Below the pieces are notes generated by a model that saw only the letters and a program-made list of their open reading frames with translations, searched no databases and was not told the DNA's origin. The position numbers and the translations under genes are program-made. This document shows positions 1 to 8,096 of a stretch of 35,042 nucleotides of DNA, piece by piece; the first letter of the stretch is position 1, and each line of letters starts with the position of its first letter. Source of the stretch: CAZQRW01 sp964596115 (GTDB taxonomy: Bacteria > Hydrothermota > UBA3072 > B12-G15); contig CAZQRW010000016.1 of assembly GCA_964596115.1 (NCBI GenBank), forward strand, positions 1 to 35,042, given 5' to 3'.

Positions 1-1005
1 TTATTCTCTCAAATATCTCGCTGCATCTTCTGGTTTCATAGGATTAATATAGAATCCTGTTCCCCATTCAAAACCTGCCACCTTTGTGAGTTTTGGGATA
101 ATCTCAATGTGCCAATGATAGTCATACTCCATTGTGGGCCATTTATCTGACATACTTGCAGGTGCAGTATGTAAGATGTAGTTATACGGAGGGTCATTTA
201 GGACAGAGTGGAGCCTTGAAAATACAAATTTGAATGTCTTAGAAAGTGACTTTATTTCTTCCTGTGTTATTGTCTCAAAAAATGCAGTATGCCTCTTTGG
301 AAGAATCCATACCTCAAATGGGAATCGTGAGGCATAAGGGGTGAATGCAAGAAAATGTTCGCTATCAAAGACAAGCCTTTCTTTGTGTCTTTTCTCCTGT
401 TTTATCATATCACAGAAAACACAACTTCTGTTTTCATTGAAATAATACCTGGCGCCATATAGTTCCTCTGAAACCCTTTTTGGAACTATGGGAGTTGCAA
501 TAATCTGCGAGTGTGAATGGGATAGGGAAGCGCCTGCCTCCTCCCCATAATTTTTAAATATTAGTATGTATCTTAACTTCTCATCCAGTTTTAGGGCAAG
601 ATACCTTTTTTTGTATGTTTCGATTATTAATTCTATCTCTCTTTTCGTCATATTATGCAGGGATTTATAATGCTTTGGAGATTCAATTATCACCTCATGT
701 TTACCAACGCCATCCATATACTGATAAATGCCAATTTCTTTTTTTCTTACTTCCCCCTCAGGTGAAAGTGCAGGAAACTTATTAGGGACAACCCTTATTT
801 TCCAGTTTGATGTATTTTTCCCCCCACCTTTTCTCACGGCGTATATTTCTGGTGGTGTCTTATCCTCATTACCCTCACAAAATGGGCAGAATCCCTTTTT
901 GAGCTGTTTTTTTTCTGCTTTTGAAAAATCATCGGGTCGTTTTGCCCTTTCTGTAGCTATAATAACCCATCTTCCTATAATAGGATCTTTTCTCAGCTCA
1001 GGCAT
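1..1005 (-). CDS. galT: GalT-family hexose-1-phosphate nucleotidyltransferase
   Basis: This 334-residue protein has the two-lobed HIT-like layout of galactose-1-phosphate uridylyltransferase, which moves a nucleotidyl group between a sugar nucleotide and a hexose-1-phosphate through a histidine intermediate. It shows the N-terminal zinc pair C40/C43 (CPFCEGNE), a second CVFC pair near residue 197, and the active-site run HSHSQ near residues 163-167; the second His of HxH is the expected nucleophile. Most GalT proteins have HPHGQ here. The last codon is the first triplet of the window, so the gene is complete. It overlaps glgC by 8 bases and closes a four-gene operon. No galK or galE is visible. 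Next to glgC it could instead act on ADP-glucose, as GalT-like ADP-glucose phosphorylases do. The family is certain; the substrate is not. Confidence 0.9.
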   Translation of the reverse strand: MPELRKDPIIGRWVIIATERAKRPDDFSKAEKKQLKKGFCPFCEGNEDKTPPEIYAVRKGGGKNTSNWKIRVVPNKFPALSPEGEVRKKEIGIYQYMDGVGKHEVIIESPKHYKSLHNMTKREIELIIETYKKRYLALKLDEKLRYILIFKNYGEEAGASLSHSHSQIIATPIVPKRVSEELYGARYYFNENRSCVFCDMIKQEKRHKERLVFDSEHFLAFTPYASRFPFEVWILPKRHTAFFETITQEEIKSLSKTFKFVFSRLHSVLNDPPYNYILHTAPASMSDKWPTMEYDYHWHIEIIPKLTKVAGFEWGTGFYINPMKPEDAARYLRE

Positions 1006-2167
1006 CCATCCTCCATCCTTTGGGTATTGTTATTATCCCCTCTTCGGTTGGCTCAAAGCCGTATTTTTTTGCCTCTTCTCTTTTGAATTTTTTGTCAACT
1101 ACAACCTCTTTATCAACAATCATTCTTTCCACCCTTGCATCCGGATTAATAACCGTTCTGTGGAAGATTATGGAATCTTTTACAAGCGCATCCTTCTTTA
1201 CAATAACAGAAGGGGAGATTACACTATTTATAATTTTTGCTGAGTGGATCTCAGCACCATTGGCAATAAATGAGTTTTCTATTAAACTATTTTTCATTAT
1301 TTTTGCAGGAGGCAGGGGTGGGAAGTATGTTCTCACAGGTGATTCAGGATCGGAGAGTTTGATTGGTGGAGAATTTGATAGAAAATCCATTGTGGATTCA
1401 AAGTAAGAGTCAAGGGTTCCGATATCCCTCCAGTATGTATCAAATATATACGTGAGGACATTATATTTTTCAGATATCATTTTTGGAATGATATCCCTTC
1501 CAAAATCATGGGTACTATACTTATTCCTCATGTCCTCCATAAGGATTTTTACCAGCAAATCAGTTTTGAATATGTATATCCCTCCATTTACAAGAGAAAA
1601 TTTTGGCCTACCCGGAATGCTCTTTGGAGAACCTGGTTTTTCTTCGAATCCCTTGACCCTATTGCTTTTGTCTATCTCAATAACACCGAATTGCATAGAT
1701 TTTTTCTTTGGGAATGGAATACTGACAAGCGTGAGATCGGCATCTCTTGTGATATGTTGATCAATAAGATTTACATAATCCATCTTGTATATGTGGTCCC
1801 CTGAAAGCACAATAAGATAATCCGGTTTTTCCTTTTCAAGTGTATATATATTCTGGAAAACAGCGTCTGCTGTTCCTTCATACCACCTCATTCCATACCT
1901 TTGCTGTGCCGGAAGTGTATATATATAACCATCAATTTCGCTTCTGAAGATATCCCAGGCCATTCTTATATGCCTATCGAGGGATAGGGAACGGTATTGT
2001 GTTAGCAGAATGATTTTTCTTAATCCTGAGTTGACGGCGTTGGAAAGAACGAAATCAATAATTCTGTAGACACCAAGGAATGGCACTGCAGGTTTTGCCC
2101 TGTCCCTCGTTAGTGGATAGAGTCTCTGGCCCTTCCCACCAGCAAGTATAAATGTAAGTATGTTCAT
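998..2167 (-). CDS. glgC: glucose-1-phosphate adenylyltransferase (ADP-glucose pyrophosphorylase)
   Basis: This 389-residue cytosolic enzyme makes ADP-glucose from ATP and glucose-1-phosphate, the committed step of bacterial glycogen synthesis. The N-terminal nucleotidyltransferase signature LAGGKGQRLYPLTRDRAKPA is followed by the GlgC-typical RIIDFVLSNAVNSG, the AQQRYGMRWYEGTADAVFQN block, and the sugar-phosphate region around FEEKPG. The C-terminal part, after about residue 290, carries repeated I/V-rich turns of a left-handed beta-helix, the allosteric domain. The length is normal for the family. It starts at an ATG that overlaps the receiver gene by 4 bases (ATGA), which implies translational coupling. 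No glycogen synthase or branching enzyme is in the window. Confidence 0.95.
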   Translation of the reverse strand: MNILTFILAGGKGQRLYPLTRDRAKPAVPFLGVYRIIDFVLSNAVNSGLRKIILLTQYRSLSLDRHIRMAWDIFRSEIDGYIYTLPAQQRYGMRWYEGTADAVFQNIYTLEKEKPDYLIVLSGDHIYKMDYVNLIDQHITRDADLTLVSIPFPKKKSMQFGVIEIDKSNRVKGFEEKPGSPKSIPGRPKFSLVNGGIYIFKTDLLVKILMEDMRNKYSTHDFGRDIIPKMISEKYNVLTYIFDTYWRDIGTLDSYFESTMDFLSNSPPIKLSDPESPVRTYFPPLPPAKIMKNSLIENSFIANGAEIHSAKIINSVISPSVIVKKDALVKDSIIFHRTVINPDARVERMIVDKEVVVDKKFKREEAKKYGFEPTEEGIITIPKGWRMDA

Positions 2168-2514
2168 CCTATTAATCCCTTTACTTTTTTCAGGAGGTCG
2201 TCAAGGGAAGAGGATTTTATAAGGTATGCATCAGCTCCCCAGGTGAGGAAATTATCTTTATAGGATCCATACGCTGTGTTTATGATAATTTTTACATCTT
2301 TTCTCTGCTCAAGGATAGCGCCGAGTGTTTCTATACCGTCCATAACGGGCATTCTTATATCGAGAATTACAAGGTCAAATTTTGTTTTATTAAATTTCTC
2401 CAGTCCTTCCCTTCCGTTGGATGCAGTTTCAACGTAGTATTTTTCGTTTTTTAATACCTCGGCGTAAAGTTCTAAGAGGTCTTCATCATCTTCAATGAGT
2501 AAGATCTTTTTCAT
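2164..2514 (-). CDS. stand-alone response regulator receiver (CheY-like)
   Basis: The protein is 116 residues and consists of a single receiver domain with no output domain. The acidic pocket is D9/D10, the phospho-acceptor is D52 in LVILDIRMPVMDG, a Thr lies in IIINTAYG near residue 80, and the conserved Lys is in YLIKS near residue 100. It overlaps the upstream histidine kinase by 23 bases, so the two are very probably a cognate pair. With no DNA-binding domain it must act through a protein contact or by relaying phosphate. It sits directly before glgC, which invites a role in controlling carbohydrate storage, but that is context only. Confidence 0.93.
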   Translation of the reverse strand: MKKILLIEDDEDLLELYAEVLKNEKYYVETASNGREGLEKFNKTKFDLVILDIRMPVMDGIETLGAILEQRKDVKIIINTAYGSYKDNFLTWGADAYLIKSSSLDDLLKKVKGLIG

Positions 2515-3832
2515 CCTTTACCTCCTCTGCGACAGGAAATAAGATAGATACAGTGGTTCCACTACCCAGCTTACTTTTTATATCAATTTTCCCATTGTGC
2601 AAGAGTATAATTTTTTTACTTACCGCAAGACCTAATCCCAACCCTTCCCTTTTCCCAGAGTGAAATGGAGTAAATAATGTATTCATAACTTCATCTGTCA
2701 TACCTTTGCCATTATCAATGAATTCAACGGTTATTTTTGTTTCCTTGCGGTAAACATTAATGTATATCAAACCATTCCTGTCTATGGCATCTATACTATT
2801 TCTCAGAATATTTGTAAAAACCTGTTCAATTAATAATGGATCTGCATAGATCTTACCAATGTCTTGAATATTTTTTTCTATGGAGATATTCTTTTTGGTG
2901 ATTTCAATCTGTAGATTTTCGAGACTTCTATTCAAAATTTCATTGATAGTAACAAAATTTTTTTGAGGTTGTGGAATCCTTATATAATCTGAAAGATTCT
3001 GGATAATAAACTCCATTCTATTTACAGTTTTTAGTATTATTTCCATTTTTGACTTCAGAGAATCAGGAAATTCTGCATTCCTGTAGATATTTTCTGCATA
3101 ACCACCTATTATCGCCACTGGATTTCTTAATTCATGAGCAAATGTAGAGGAGAGTTCCCCAGTTGCTGCCATTTTTTCAAGGGAAATAACCTTTTTTTGT
3201 GCCTCCTGTAGTTTTCTATATGATTCTTCCAGTGCCTTTTCTTTTTTCTTTACCTCCTCAAAAAGGTTCGCCCTTTCGATGACATTCGAAGCGAGGGCGG
3301 CATATAATTCAAGGTGCTTTATATCGATATCCGTAATGGCTTTCTTATTAAACATATTATCCGCTATTATCAACCCAAGGAGTTCGCTTTCTGTTTTCAG
3401 AGGGACAAGAACAAAGGGAAGATATTCAAGGACAGATCTAAGGGTCTTGGGGACCAAATCTGACTTATCTATCTTTGTGGGCCCATTATTCAAAAAATCA
3501 GGATTAAAATCATTAATATTAAGCTCAATAGAGATTGTTGGCAGGCTTTTTAGATATTCCCTTCTTGAACATTTAGAGAGGAGGTCTTCAAGTGCATGTG
3601 GTTGAGAGGAGATTTCTTTCCATACCTTATAAGCCTCGTCAATTGTTTTTGGACCAATCCATACCTTTGGAATCAGTCGTGTGTCTTCCTTCAGAAAGAT
3701 GATAGCCCTATTAAAGGCAAATCCATCGCCTGCTGTGAGGGCGGTAAGAATTTTGCATAAACTTTCATCGAGGCTGAGGGAAAGTTGCAGTTCCTTTGAG
3801 ATTTTCCATAGTTTTTCAAATGAGATGTCCAT
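2492..3832 (-). CDS. GAF-domain sensor histidine kinase
   Basis: This 446-residue protein has no membrane segment, so it is a soluble kinase. Residues from about 10 to 195 resemble a GAF sensor domain (AAGDGFAFNRAIIFL at the start, LVPLKTESELLGLIIADN later). A charged coiled coil of about 35 residues follows. The HisKA box is AHELRNP with phospho-acceptor H233. The HATPase domain shows the N box (FTNILRNSIDAI), the G1 box (DNGKGM) and the G2 box (GLGLGLAVSKKI). It is the first gene of the operon. No Shine-Dalgarno precedes its ATG; instead a promoter ends 6 bases before the start, which predicts a leaderless mRNA. The ligand of the GAF domain is unknown. Confidence 0.93.
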   Translation of the reverse strand: MDISFEKLWKISKELQLSLSLDESLCKILTALTAGDGFAFNRAIIFLKEDTRLIPKVWIGPKTIDEAYKVWKEISSQPHALEDLLSKCSRREYLKSLPTISIELNINDFNPDFLNNGPTKIDKSDLVPKTLRSVLEYLPFVLVPLKTESELLGLIIADNMFNKKAITDIDIKHLELYAALASNVIERANLFEEVKKKEKALEESYRKLQEAQKKVISLEKMAATGELSSTFAHELRNPVAIIGGYAENIYRNAEFPDSLKSKMEIILKTVNRMEFIIQNLSDYIRIPQPQKNFVTINEILNRSLENLQIEITKKNISIEKNIQDIGKIYADPLLIEQVFTNILRNSIDAIDRNGLIYINVYRKETKITVEFIDNGKGMTDEVMNTLFTPFHSGKREGLGLGLAVSKKIILLHNGKIDIKSKLGSGTTVSILFPVAEEVKDEKDLTH

Positions 3833-3838
3833 ATGTGT

Positions 3839-3866
3839 ATCATAATGATAATGCCAAGACTGTCAA
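3839..3866 (-). promoter_or_regulatory. promoter of the kinase-glgC-galT operon, leaderless type
   Basis: On the minus strand a perfect TTGACA (3866-3861) is separated by 16 bases from TATGAT (3844-3839). Six more bases lead to the kinase ATG at 3832. A start site 7 bases past the -10 box falls on the A of that ATG. No Shine-Dalgarno is present. Confidence 0.75.
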
Positions 3867-3934
3867 GAGGAGAGGATAAAAGAGAAAATTAATACGGTTG
3901 ATAATAAACAAGAAGGAAAATGACATTTTCATAC

Positions 3935-3962
3935 TTGACATATTGGTTCTATTTGTTATTTT
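3935..3962 (+). promoter_or_regulatory. promoter of the carbon-metabolism operon
   Basis: A perfect TTGACA at 3935-3940 is followed, after 16 bases, by TATTTT at 3957-3962. The ATG of the first gene lies 12 bases further, so the predicted leader is only about 6 bases and has no Shine-Dalgarno. The -10 box matches the consensus at 4 of 6 positions. It is divergent from the kinase promoter in the same 142-base gap. Confidence 0.55.
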
Positions 3963-3974
3963 CCTGTCATAGAG

Positions 3975-4469
3975 ATGGAAGAAACAAAGGAAAATGAGCC
4001 ACTTTTCATTGCGGAGAGTGCCCGCATTATTGGTGATGTTCGTATAGAAAAGAATGTAAATATATGGTATGGAGCTGTTCTGAGAGGTGACGTTGCCTTT
4101 ATCAAGATAGGCGAAAATACTAATATCCAGGATAATGCCGTAATTCATGTTGATCACAATTTACCTTCTATAATTGGTGCCAATGTTACCATTGGCCATA
4201 GTGCCATAGTTCATGGTGCAAAGATAGATTCTTTTTGTCTCATCGGGATGGGTGCTATTGTATTAAGTGGTGCAGAAATAGGAAGAGGATCCATTATTGG
4301 CGCAGGTGCTCTTGTTAAAGAGAGTGAGAAAATTCCACCGTTTTCTCTTGTTGTTGGTGTTCCAGGAAAAATAGTGAAAAAATTGGATAAATCCATAATT
4401 GTGGATATAAAACGATCGGCTGAAGAATATATTGAACTTGCAAAAAGGAGGATAGATGAAAATTCATGA
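3975..4469 (+). CDS. gamma-class carbonic anhydrase-like hexapeptide protein
   Basis: This 164-residue protein is built almost entirely of left-handed beta-helix hexapeptide turns (IIGDVRIEKNVNIWYGAVLRGD onward), as in the YrdA/PaaY/CaiE branch of gamma-carbonic anhydrases. The three metal-ligand histidines expected of the family are present as H58 in VIHVDH and H75/H80 in IGHSAIVHG. The family hydrates CO2 to bicarbonate or, in some members, has unproven activity. It is the first gene of the sucCD-kor operon and overlaps sucC by 14 bases. Placed with 2-oxoglutarate:ferredoxin oxidoreductase, which releases or uses CO2, and accA, which uses bicarbonate, a CO2/bicarbonate role is plausible. 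Enzyme activity cannot be told from sequence alone. Confidence 0.88.
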   Translation: MEETKENEPLFIAESARIIGDVRIEKNVNIWYGAVLRGDVAFIKIGENTNIQDNAVIHVDHNLPSIIGANVTIGHSAIVHGAKIDSFCLIGMGAIVLSGAEIGRGSIIGAGALVKESEKIPPFSLVVGVPGKIVKKLDKSIIVDIKRSAEEYIELAKRRIDENS

Positions 4470-5607
4470 ATACCAGGCAAGAGAATTTTTTAAAAAATAC
4501 GGTATTCCTGTAAGTTCTGGGGAGGTTGCAGATTCACCTGATAAGGCAAGACAAATCTCAGAAAGCATTGGGAAACCTGTTGTTGTAAAGGCGCAGGTTC
4601 ATGTTGGTGGAAGGGGAAAGGCGGGAGGAGTGAAATTAGCAAAAACACCTGAAGAGACCTATAAGGTTGCCAGTACGATTCTGGGTATGGATATAAAGGG
4701 TCTGAAGGTAAAGAAGGTGCTTGTTGCCCAAGCAGTTAGAATAGAATCAGAAGCATATCTTGGTGTAGTCGTTGATAGGAGATCAAAAAGGCCAGTTATT
4801 ATGGTGAGTCCTGCTGGGGGTGTTGAGATTGAGGAGGTTGCAAGAGAAACACCCGAAAAAATTTTTAAATTAATAGTTGATCCGGCATATGGCCTTCTTC
4901 CTCATCAAGCAAGGGATCTCGGATATAAACTATATAGAAATCCTGGGCTTGCATCCAAAGTAGGGGATGTATTAATGAGGTTATACAGGTTATTTATGGA
5001 AACAGATGCATCTCTGGCGGAGATAAATCCCTTCGTTGTTACAAAACAAGGAGAACTATTAGCCATTGATTCAAAGATCAATTTTGACGACAATTCACTT
5101 TTTAGACACCCCGATTACGAAGAGTTGAAGGACCTTACAGAAGATGAAAAGGTAGAAGAGGAGGCAAAGAAAAAGGGGTTGAGTTTTATTAAATTGGAAG
5201 GGGATATTGGATGTGTTGTTAATGGAGCTGGCCTTGCAATGGCAACAATGGATGTTATCAAGTATTTTGGTGGGGAACCTGCCAATTTTCTTGATGTTGG
5301 TGGAAGCTCGAACCCAGAAAAAGTGATGAATGCCATGGATATCATTACGAGGGAGGAAAATGTGAGGGTAATATGGTTTAATATATTTGGCGGAATAACG
5401 AGGTGTGACGATATTGCTACTGGTCTTGTGACAGCGCTGAAAAATATGGAGGTGAACGTTCCAATTGTTGTGCGGTTGACAGGCACAAATGAAGAAGAGG
5501 GCAGGAGATTATTAAAGGAATCTGGATTAACCATACATTCAGTGAGCACAATGTCAGAAGGAGCAAAAAGATCAATTGGACTTGCCCATAGAAAGGGGGA
5601 GAGATGA
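4456..5607 (+). CDS. sucC: succinate-CoA ligase (ADP-forming), beta subunit
   Basis: At 383 residues this is a full-length SucC. It begins with the family hallmark MKIHEYQAREFFKKYGIPV and the ATP-grasp region VVVKAQVHVGGRGKAGGVK. The metal-binding EINPF lies near residue 188, and the C-terminal CoA/succinyl-phosphate domain shows FLDVGGSSNPEKV and WFNIFGGITRCDDIA. With SucD it interconverts succinyl-CoA and succinate with nucleotide phosphorylation. It overlaps the upstream gene by 14 bases and sucD by 4 bases (ATGA). In this operon it supplies or consumes the succinyl-CoA handled by KorABC. Confidence 0.97.
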   Translation: MKIHEYQAREFFKKYGIPVSSGEVADSPDKARQISESIGKPVVVKAQVHVGGRGKAGGVKLAKTPEETYKVASTILGMDIKGLKVKKVLVAQAVRIESEAYLGVVVDRRSKRPVIMVSPAGGVEIEEVARETPEKIFKLIVDPAYGLLPHQARDLGYKLYRNPGLASKVGDVLMRLYRLFMETDASLAEINPFVVTKQGELLAIDSKINFDDNSLFRHPDYEELKDLTEDEKVEEEAKKKGLSFIKLEGDIGCVVNGAGLAMATMDVIKYFGGEPANFLDVGGSSNPEKVMNAMDIITREENVRVIWFNIFGGITRCDDIATGLVTALKNMEVNVPIVVRLTGTNEEEGRRLLKESGLTIHSVSTMSEGAKRSIGLAHRKGER

Positions 5608-6473
5608 GTGTTCTTGTTGGAGAGGATACAAGGCTCGTTGTTCAGGGGATAACGGGTAGGGATGGCTCATTTCATGCAAAGAGGATGAAGGAATATGGCA
5701 CGAATGTAGTAGCAGGCGTTACCCCTGGTAAGGGTGGCCAATCGGTTGAAGGGATCCCTGTTTTCAATAGTGTAAAGGAAGCAGTAGAAAAAGAGGGAGC
5801 AAATACATCAATAATTTTTGTTCCTGCAAGATTTTCCATAGATGCAATATATGAAGCGGCAGATAGCGGAATTGAAATTATCGTAGCTATTACAGAAGGT
5901 ATACCCGTTAATGATATGATAAGGGCTATTAGATTTATAAATGATAAAGGAGTGAAGCTTATTGGCCCAAATTGTCCTGGAATTATTTCACCTGGCGAGG
6001 CAAAGGTTGGCATTTTGCCGGAAAAGATATTTGAAAAGGGAAAGGTTGGCGTCGTTTCAAGAAGTGGAACACTAACATATGAAATTGTGAGCCATATAAC
6101 GGAGGGGGGATTTGGAGAGTCTACTGCGGTTGGGATTGGTGGTGACCCAATCATAGGGACTAAATTTATAGATATGCTTGAGCTATTTAAGGATGATGTA
6201 CAGACAGAAGCAATCGTACTTATTGGTGAAATTGGTGGAAGCGATGAGGAAGATACCGCTGAGTATATAAAGGAAACACATTATCCCAAGCCCGTTGTTG
6301 GCTTTATTGCAGGTAGAACAGCTCCCCCTGGAAAGAGGATGGGGCATGCAGGTGCAATAATTTCTGGAGGGGCGGGTACAGCTAAAGGGAAAATAAAGGC
6401 CTGGGAAAATGCGGGAATAAAAGTGGCCAGTATACCTGAAGAGATAAGAGATCTTTTAACGGAGGTATTATAA
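5604..6473 (+). CDS. sucD: succinate-CoA ligase (ADP-forming), alpha subunit
   Basis: This 289-residue SucD partner carries the CoA-binding Rossmann fold at the N-terminus (VQGITGRDGSFHAKRMKEYG), the IGPNCPGIISPGEAKVGI block in the middle, and the phosphorylated active-site histidine H248 in MGHAGAIISGGAGTAKGK. The usual start of this family, with a short strand before VQGITG, matches the ATG used here. It overlaps sucC by 4 bases and ends on the first base of the ferredoxin ATG, so translation should be coupled through all three genes. Confidence 0.97.
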   Translation: MSVLVGEDTRLVVQGITGRDGSFHAKRMKEYGTNVVAGVTPGKGGQSVEGIPVFNSVKEAVEKEGANTSIIFVPARFSIDAIYEAADSGIEIIVAITEGIPVNDMIRAIRFINDKGVKLIGPNCPGIISPGEAKVGILPEKIFEKGKVGVVSRSGTLTYEIVSHITEGGFGESTAVGIGGDPIIGTKFIDMLELFKDDVQTEAIVLIGEIGGSDEEDTAEYIKETHYPKPVVGFIAGRTAPPGKRMGHAGAIISGGAGTAKGKIKAWENAGIKVASIPEEIRDLLTEVL

Positions 6474-6697
6474 TGGCAAAGAGAGCATTTTCTGTAACGA
6501 TAGATAAAAAATTATGTAAGGGATGTGAAATTTGTGTCTATTTGTGTCCTGTGAAGATACTATACATAGGAGATGATAGGAAAGTAGCAGTTTCTGACGA
6601 GAATAAGTGTATTGGTTGTTATCTTTGCGAGTATCATTGTCCTGATTTTGCTATTTTTGTAAACCCAAAAGAGGTGGTGAAAAATGAGGCAAGTTAA
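6473..6697 (+). CDS. korD: 2x[4Fe-4S] ferredoxin, delta subunit of 2-oxoacid:ferredoxin oxidoreductase
   Basis: This small protein of 74 residues has two complete four-cysteine clusters, CKGCEICVYLCP and CIGCYLCEYHCP, each of the CxxCxxCxxxCP type. This spacing and length match the delta subunit (KorD/PorD type) that passes electrons between the catalytic subunits and free ferredoxin. It lies three genes away from korABC, with the fumarase genes in between, yet in the same operon. It overlaps fumarase alpha by 14 bases. It could also be a general ferredoxin, but the context favours KorD. Confidence 0.88.
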   Translation: MAKRAFSVTIDKKLCKGCEICVYLCPVKILYIGDDRKVAVSDENKCIGCYLCEYHCPDFAIFVNPKEVVKNEAS

Positions 6698-7529
6698 ATT
6701 CAAACAGCTTGTAGATGAAATTGAGAAACTTTGCATAAGTGCAAACTATTACATACCAGACGATGTCAAGGAAAGAATTGAATACTTCAGGGAGAGAGAA
6801 GATTCGCCTGTTGCCAGGAATGTCCTTGATATTATCCTAAAAAACCAGTATATCGCTGCGAATGAACAAATGCCAATCTGTCAGGATACAGGATTTGCAG
6901 TATTTTTTGTCGAGATGGGGGAAAATGTTAGAGTGGATGGTAGGGGCTTTGAAGCCGCAATATATGAGGGTGTCCAAAGGGGATATAAAAATGGTTACCT
7001 GAGAAAATCTATTGTTAAAGATCCGCTATTTGAGAGAAAAAATACAGGAGACAATACACCACCTATTATTCATTTGAGACTTATTCCAGGGGATAAAATC
7101 CATATAATTTTCGCCCCAAAGGGCGGTGGATCTGAAAATATGAGTGAGGTAAAGATGATGGTTCCAGCAGATGGAGTAGAAGGTGTAAAAAACTTTGTTG
7201 TAGATAGGGTTAGAAGATCGGGTGGCAATCCCTGTCCCCCTGTTATAGTTGGTGTTGGGATAGGTGGAACATTCGAGCATGTTGCGTTTCTTGCAAAGAA
7301 GTCATTGCTCAGGAAGGTTGGGACACATAATCCTGACCCTAAATTTGCGAGGCTTGAGAATGAAATACTTGAAGAAGTGAATAAACTTGGTATTGGACCT
7401 ATGGGTCTTGGTGGAAGAACAACTGCCCTTGCAGTACACATTGAAACCCATCCTTGCCATATTGCAAGTATGCCAGTAGCGGTAAATATGCAATGTCATG
7501 CAGCAAGGCATAAAGAAATAACAATATAA
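6684..7529 (+). CDS. class I fumarate hydratase, alpha subunit
   Basis: This 281-residue protein matches the N-terminal half of class I (iron-sulfur) fumarases and of TtdA. The three conserved cysteine candidates for the oxygen-labile [4Fe-4S] cluster are C66 in PICQDTG, C184 in GNPCPPVIVGVGIGG and C258 in ETHPCHIASMPVAVN. The conserved block GGGSENMSEVKMMVPADG lies near residue 150. The enzyme interconverts fumarate and malate; tartrate dehydratase is the close alternative, but the TCA neighbours favour fumarase. It overlaps the ferredoxin gene and is followed after 9 bases by its beta subunit. Such split class I fumarases are common in anaerobes. Confidence 0.93.
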   Translation: MRQVKFKQLVDEIEKLCISANYYIPDDVKERIEYFREREDSPVARNVLDIILKNQYIAANEQMPICQDTGFAVFFVEMGENVRVDGRGFEAAIYEGVQRGYKNGYLRKSIVKDPLFERKNTGDNTPPIIHLRLIPGDKIHIIFAPKGGGSENMSEVKMMVPADGVEGVKNFVVDRVRRSGGNPCPPVIVGVGIGGTFEHVAFLAKKSLLRKVGTHNPDPKFARLENEILEEVNKLGIGPMGLGGRTTALAVHIETHPCHIASMPVAVNMQCHAARHKEITI

Positions 7530-7538
7530 GGAGGAAAG

Positions 7539-8096
7539 ATGGAAGAAACCAAACGGATAAAGACTCCACTTTCAGACGAGGATATAAAAAATCTCAGGAT
7601 GGGGGAAAACGTTTTGCTGAGTGGAACTATATATACTGGAAGGGATGCAGCTCATAAGAGGTTCATCCAGGCAATTGAGAAAGGCGAGAATATACCATTT
7701 GAGCCGGAAGGACAGGTAATATACTATGTTGGACCAGCCCCTGCAAAACCTGGGATGCCCATAGGCTCAGCTGGTCCCACAACCAGTTATAGAATGGATC
7801 CATACACACCAAAACTATTAGAGTTGGGTCTTGCAGGTATGATTGGTAAGGGGCAAAGGTCGGAAATAGTTGTGAATGCTATGAAAAAATATGGCGCAGT
7901 ATACTTTGCAGCTGTAGGTGGTGCTGCAGCACTGATCGCTAAATCTGTAAGGGAAGCAAAAATTATTGCTTATGAGGATCTTGGGCCTGAGGCAGTGAGG
8001 AAGCTGTTCGTAGAAGATCTTCCACTTATTGTAGCTATTGATACATACGGCAATGATCTTTATGTTGAAGGTGTAAAAAAATATAGGAGAGAGTGA
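7539..8096 (+). CDS. class I fumarate hydratase, beta subunit
   Basis: The 185-residue C-terminal domain of class I fumarase is encoded here as a separate gene. It shows the family blocks LLSGTIYTGRDAAHKRF near residue 30, YVGPAPAKPGMPIGSAGPTT near 65, MIGKGQ near 106 and YEDLGPEAV near 147. It pairs with the upstream alpha subunit to form the active hydratase. A strong Shine-Dalgarno (AAGGAGG) lies just before the ATG in the short 9-base gap. Its TGA stop overlaps the start of korA. Confidence 0.93.
   Translation: MEETKRIKTPLSDEDIKNLRMGENVLLSGTIYTGRDAAHKRFIQAIEKGENIPFEPEGQVIYYVGPAPAKPGMPIGSAGPTTSYRMDPYTPKLLELGLAGMIGKGQRSEIVVNAMKKYGAVYFAAVGGAAALIAKSVREAKIIAYEDLGPEAVRKLFVEDLPLIVAIDTYGNDLYVEGVKKYRRE

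Noticed and set aside
728..1243. Open frame of 171 codons on the plus strand
   Set aside because: It lies antisense to galT and glgC, both of which have clear motifs, and its own sequence is rich in Phe, Ser and Leu without any recognisable domain.
8093..8095. GTG start for korA
   Set aside because: The ATG one codon later gives the common TGATG overlap and better Shine-Dalgarno spacing.
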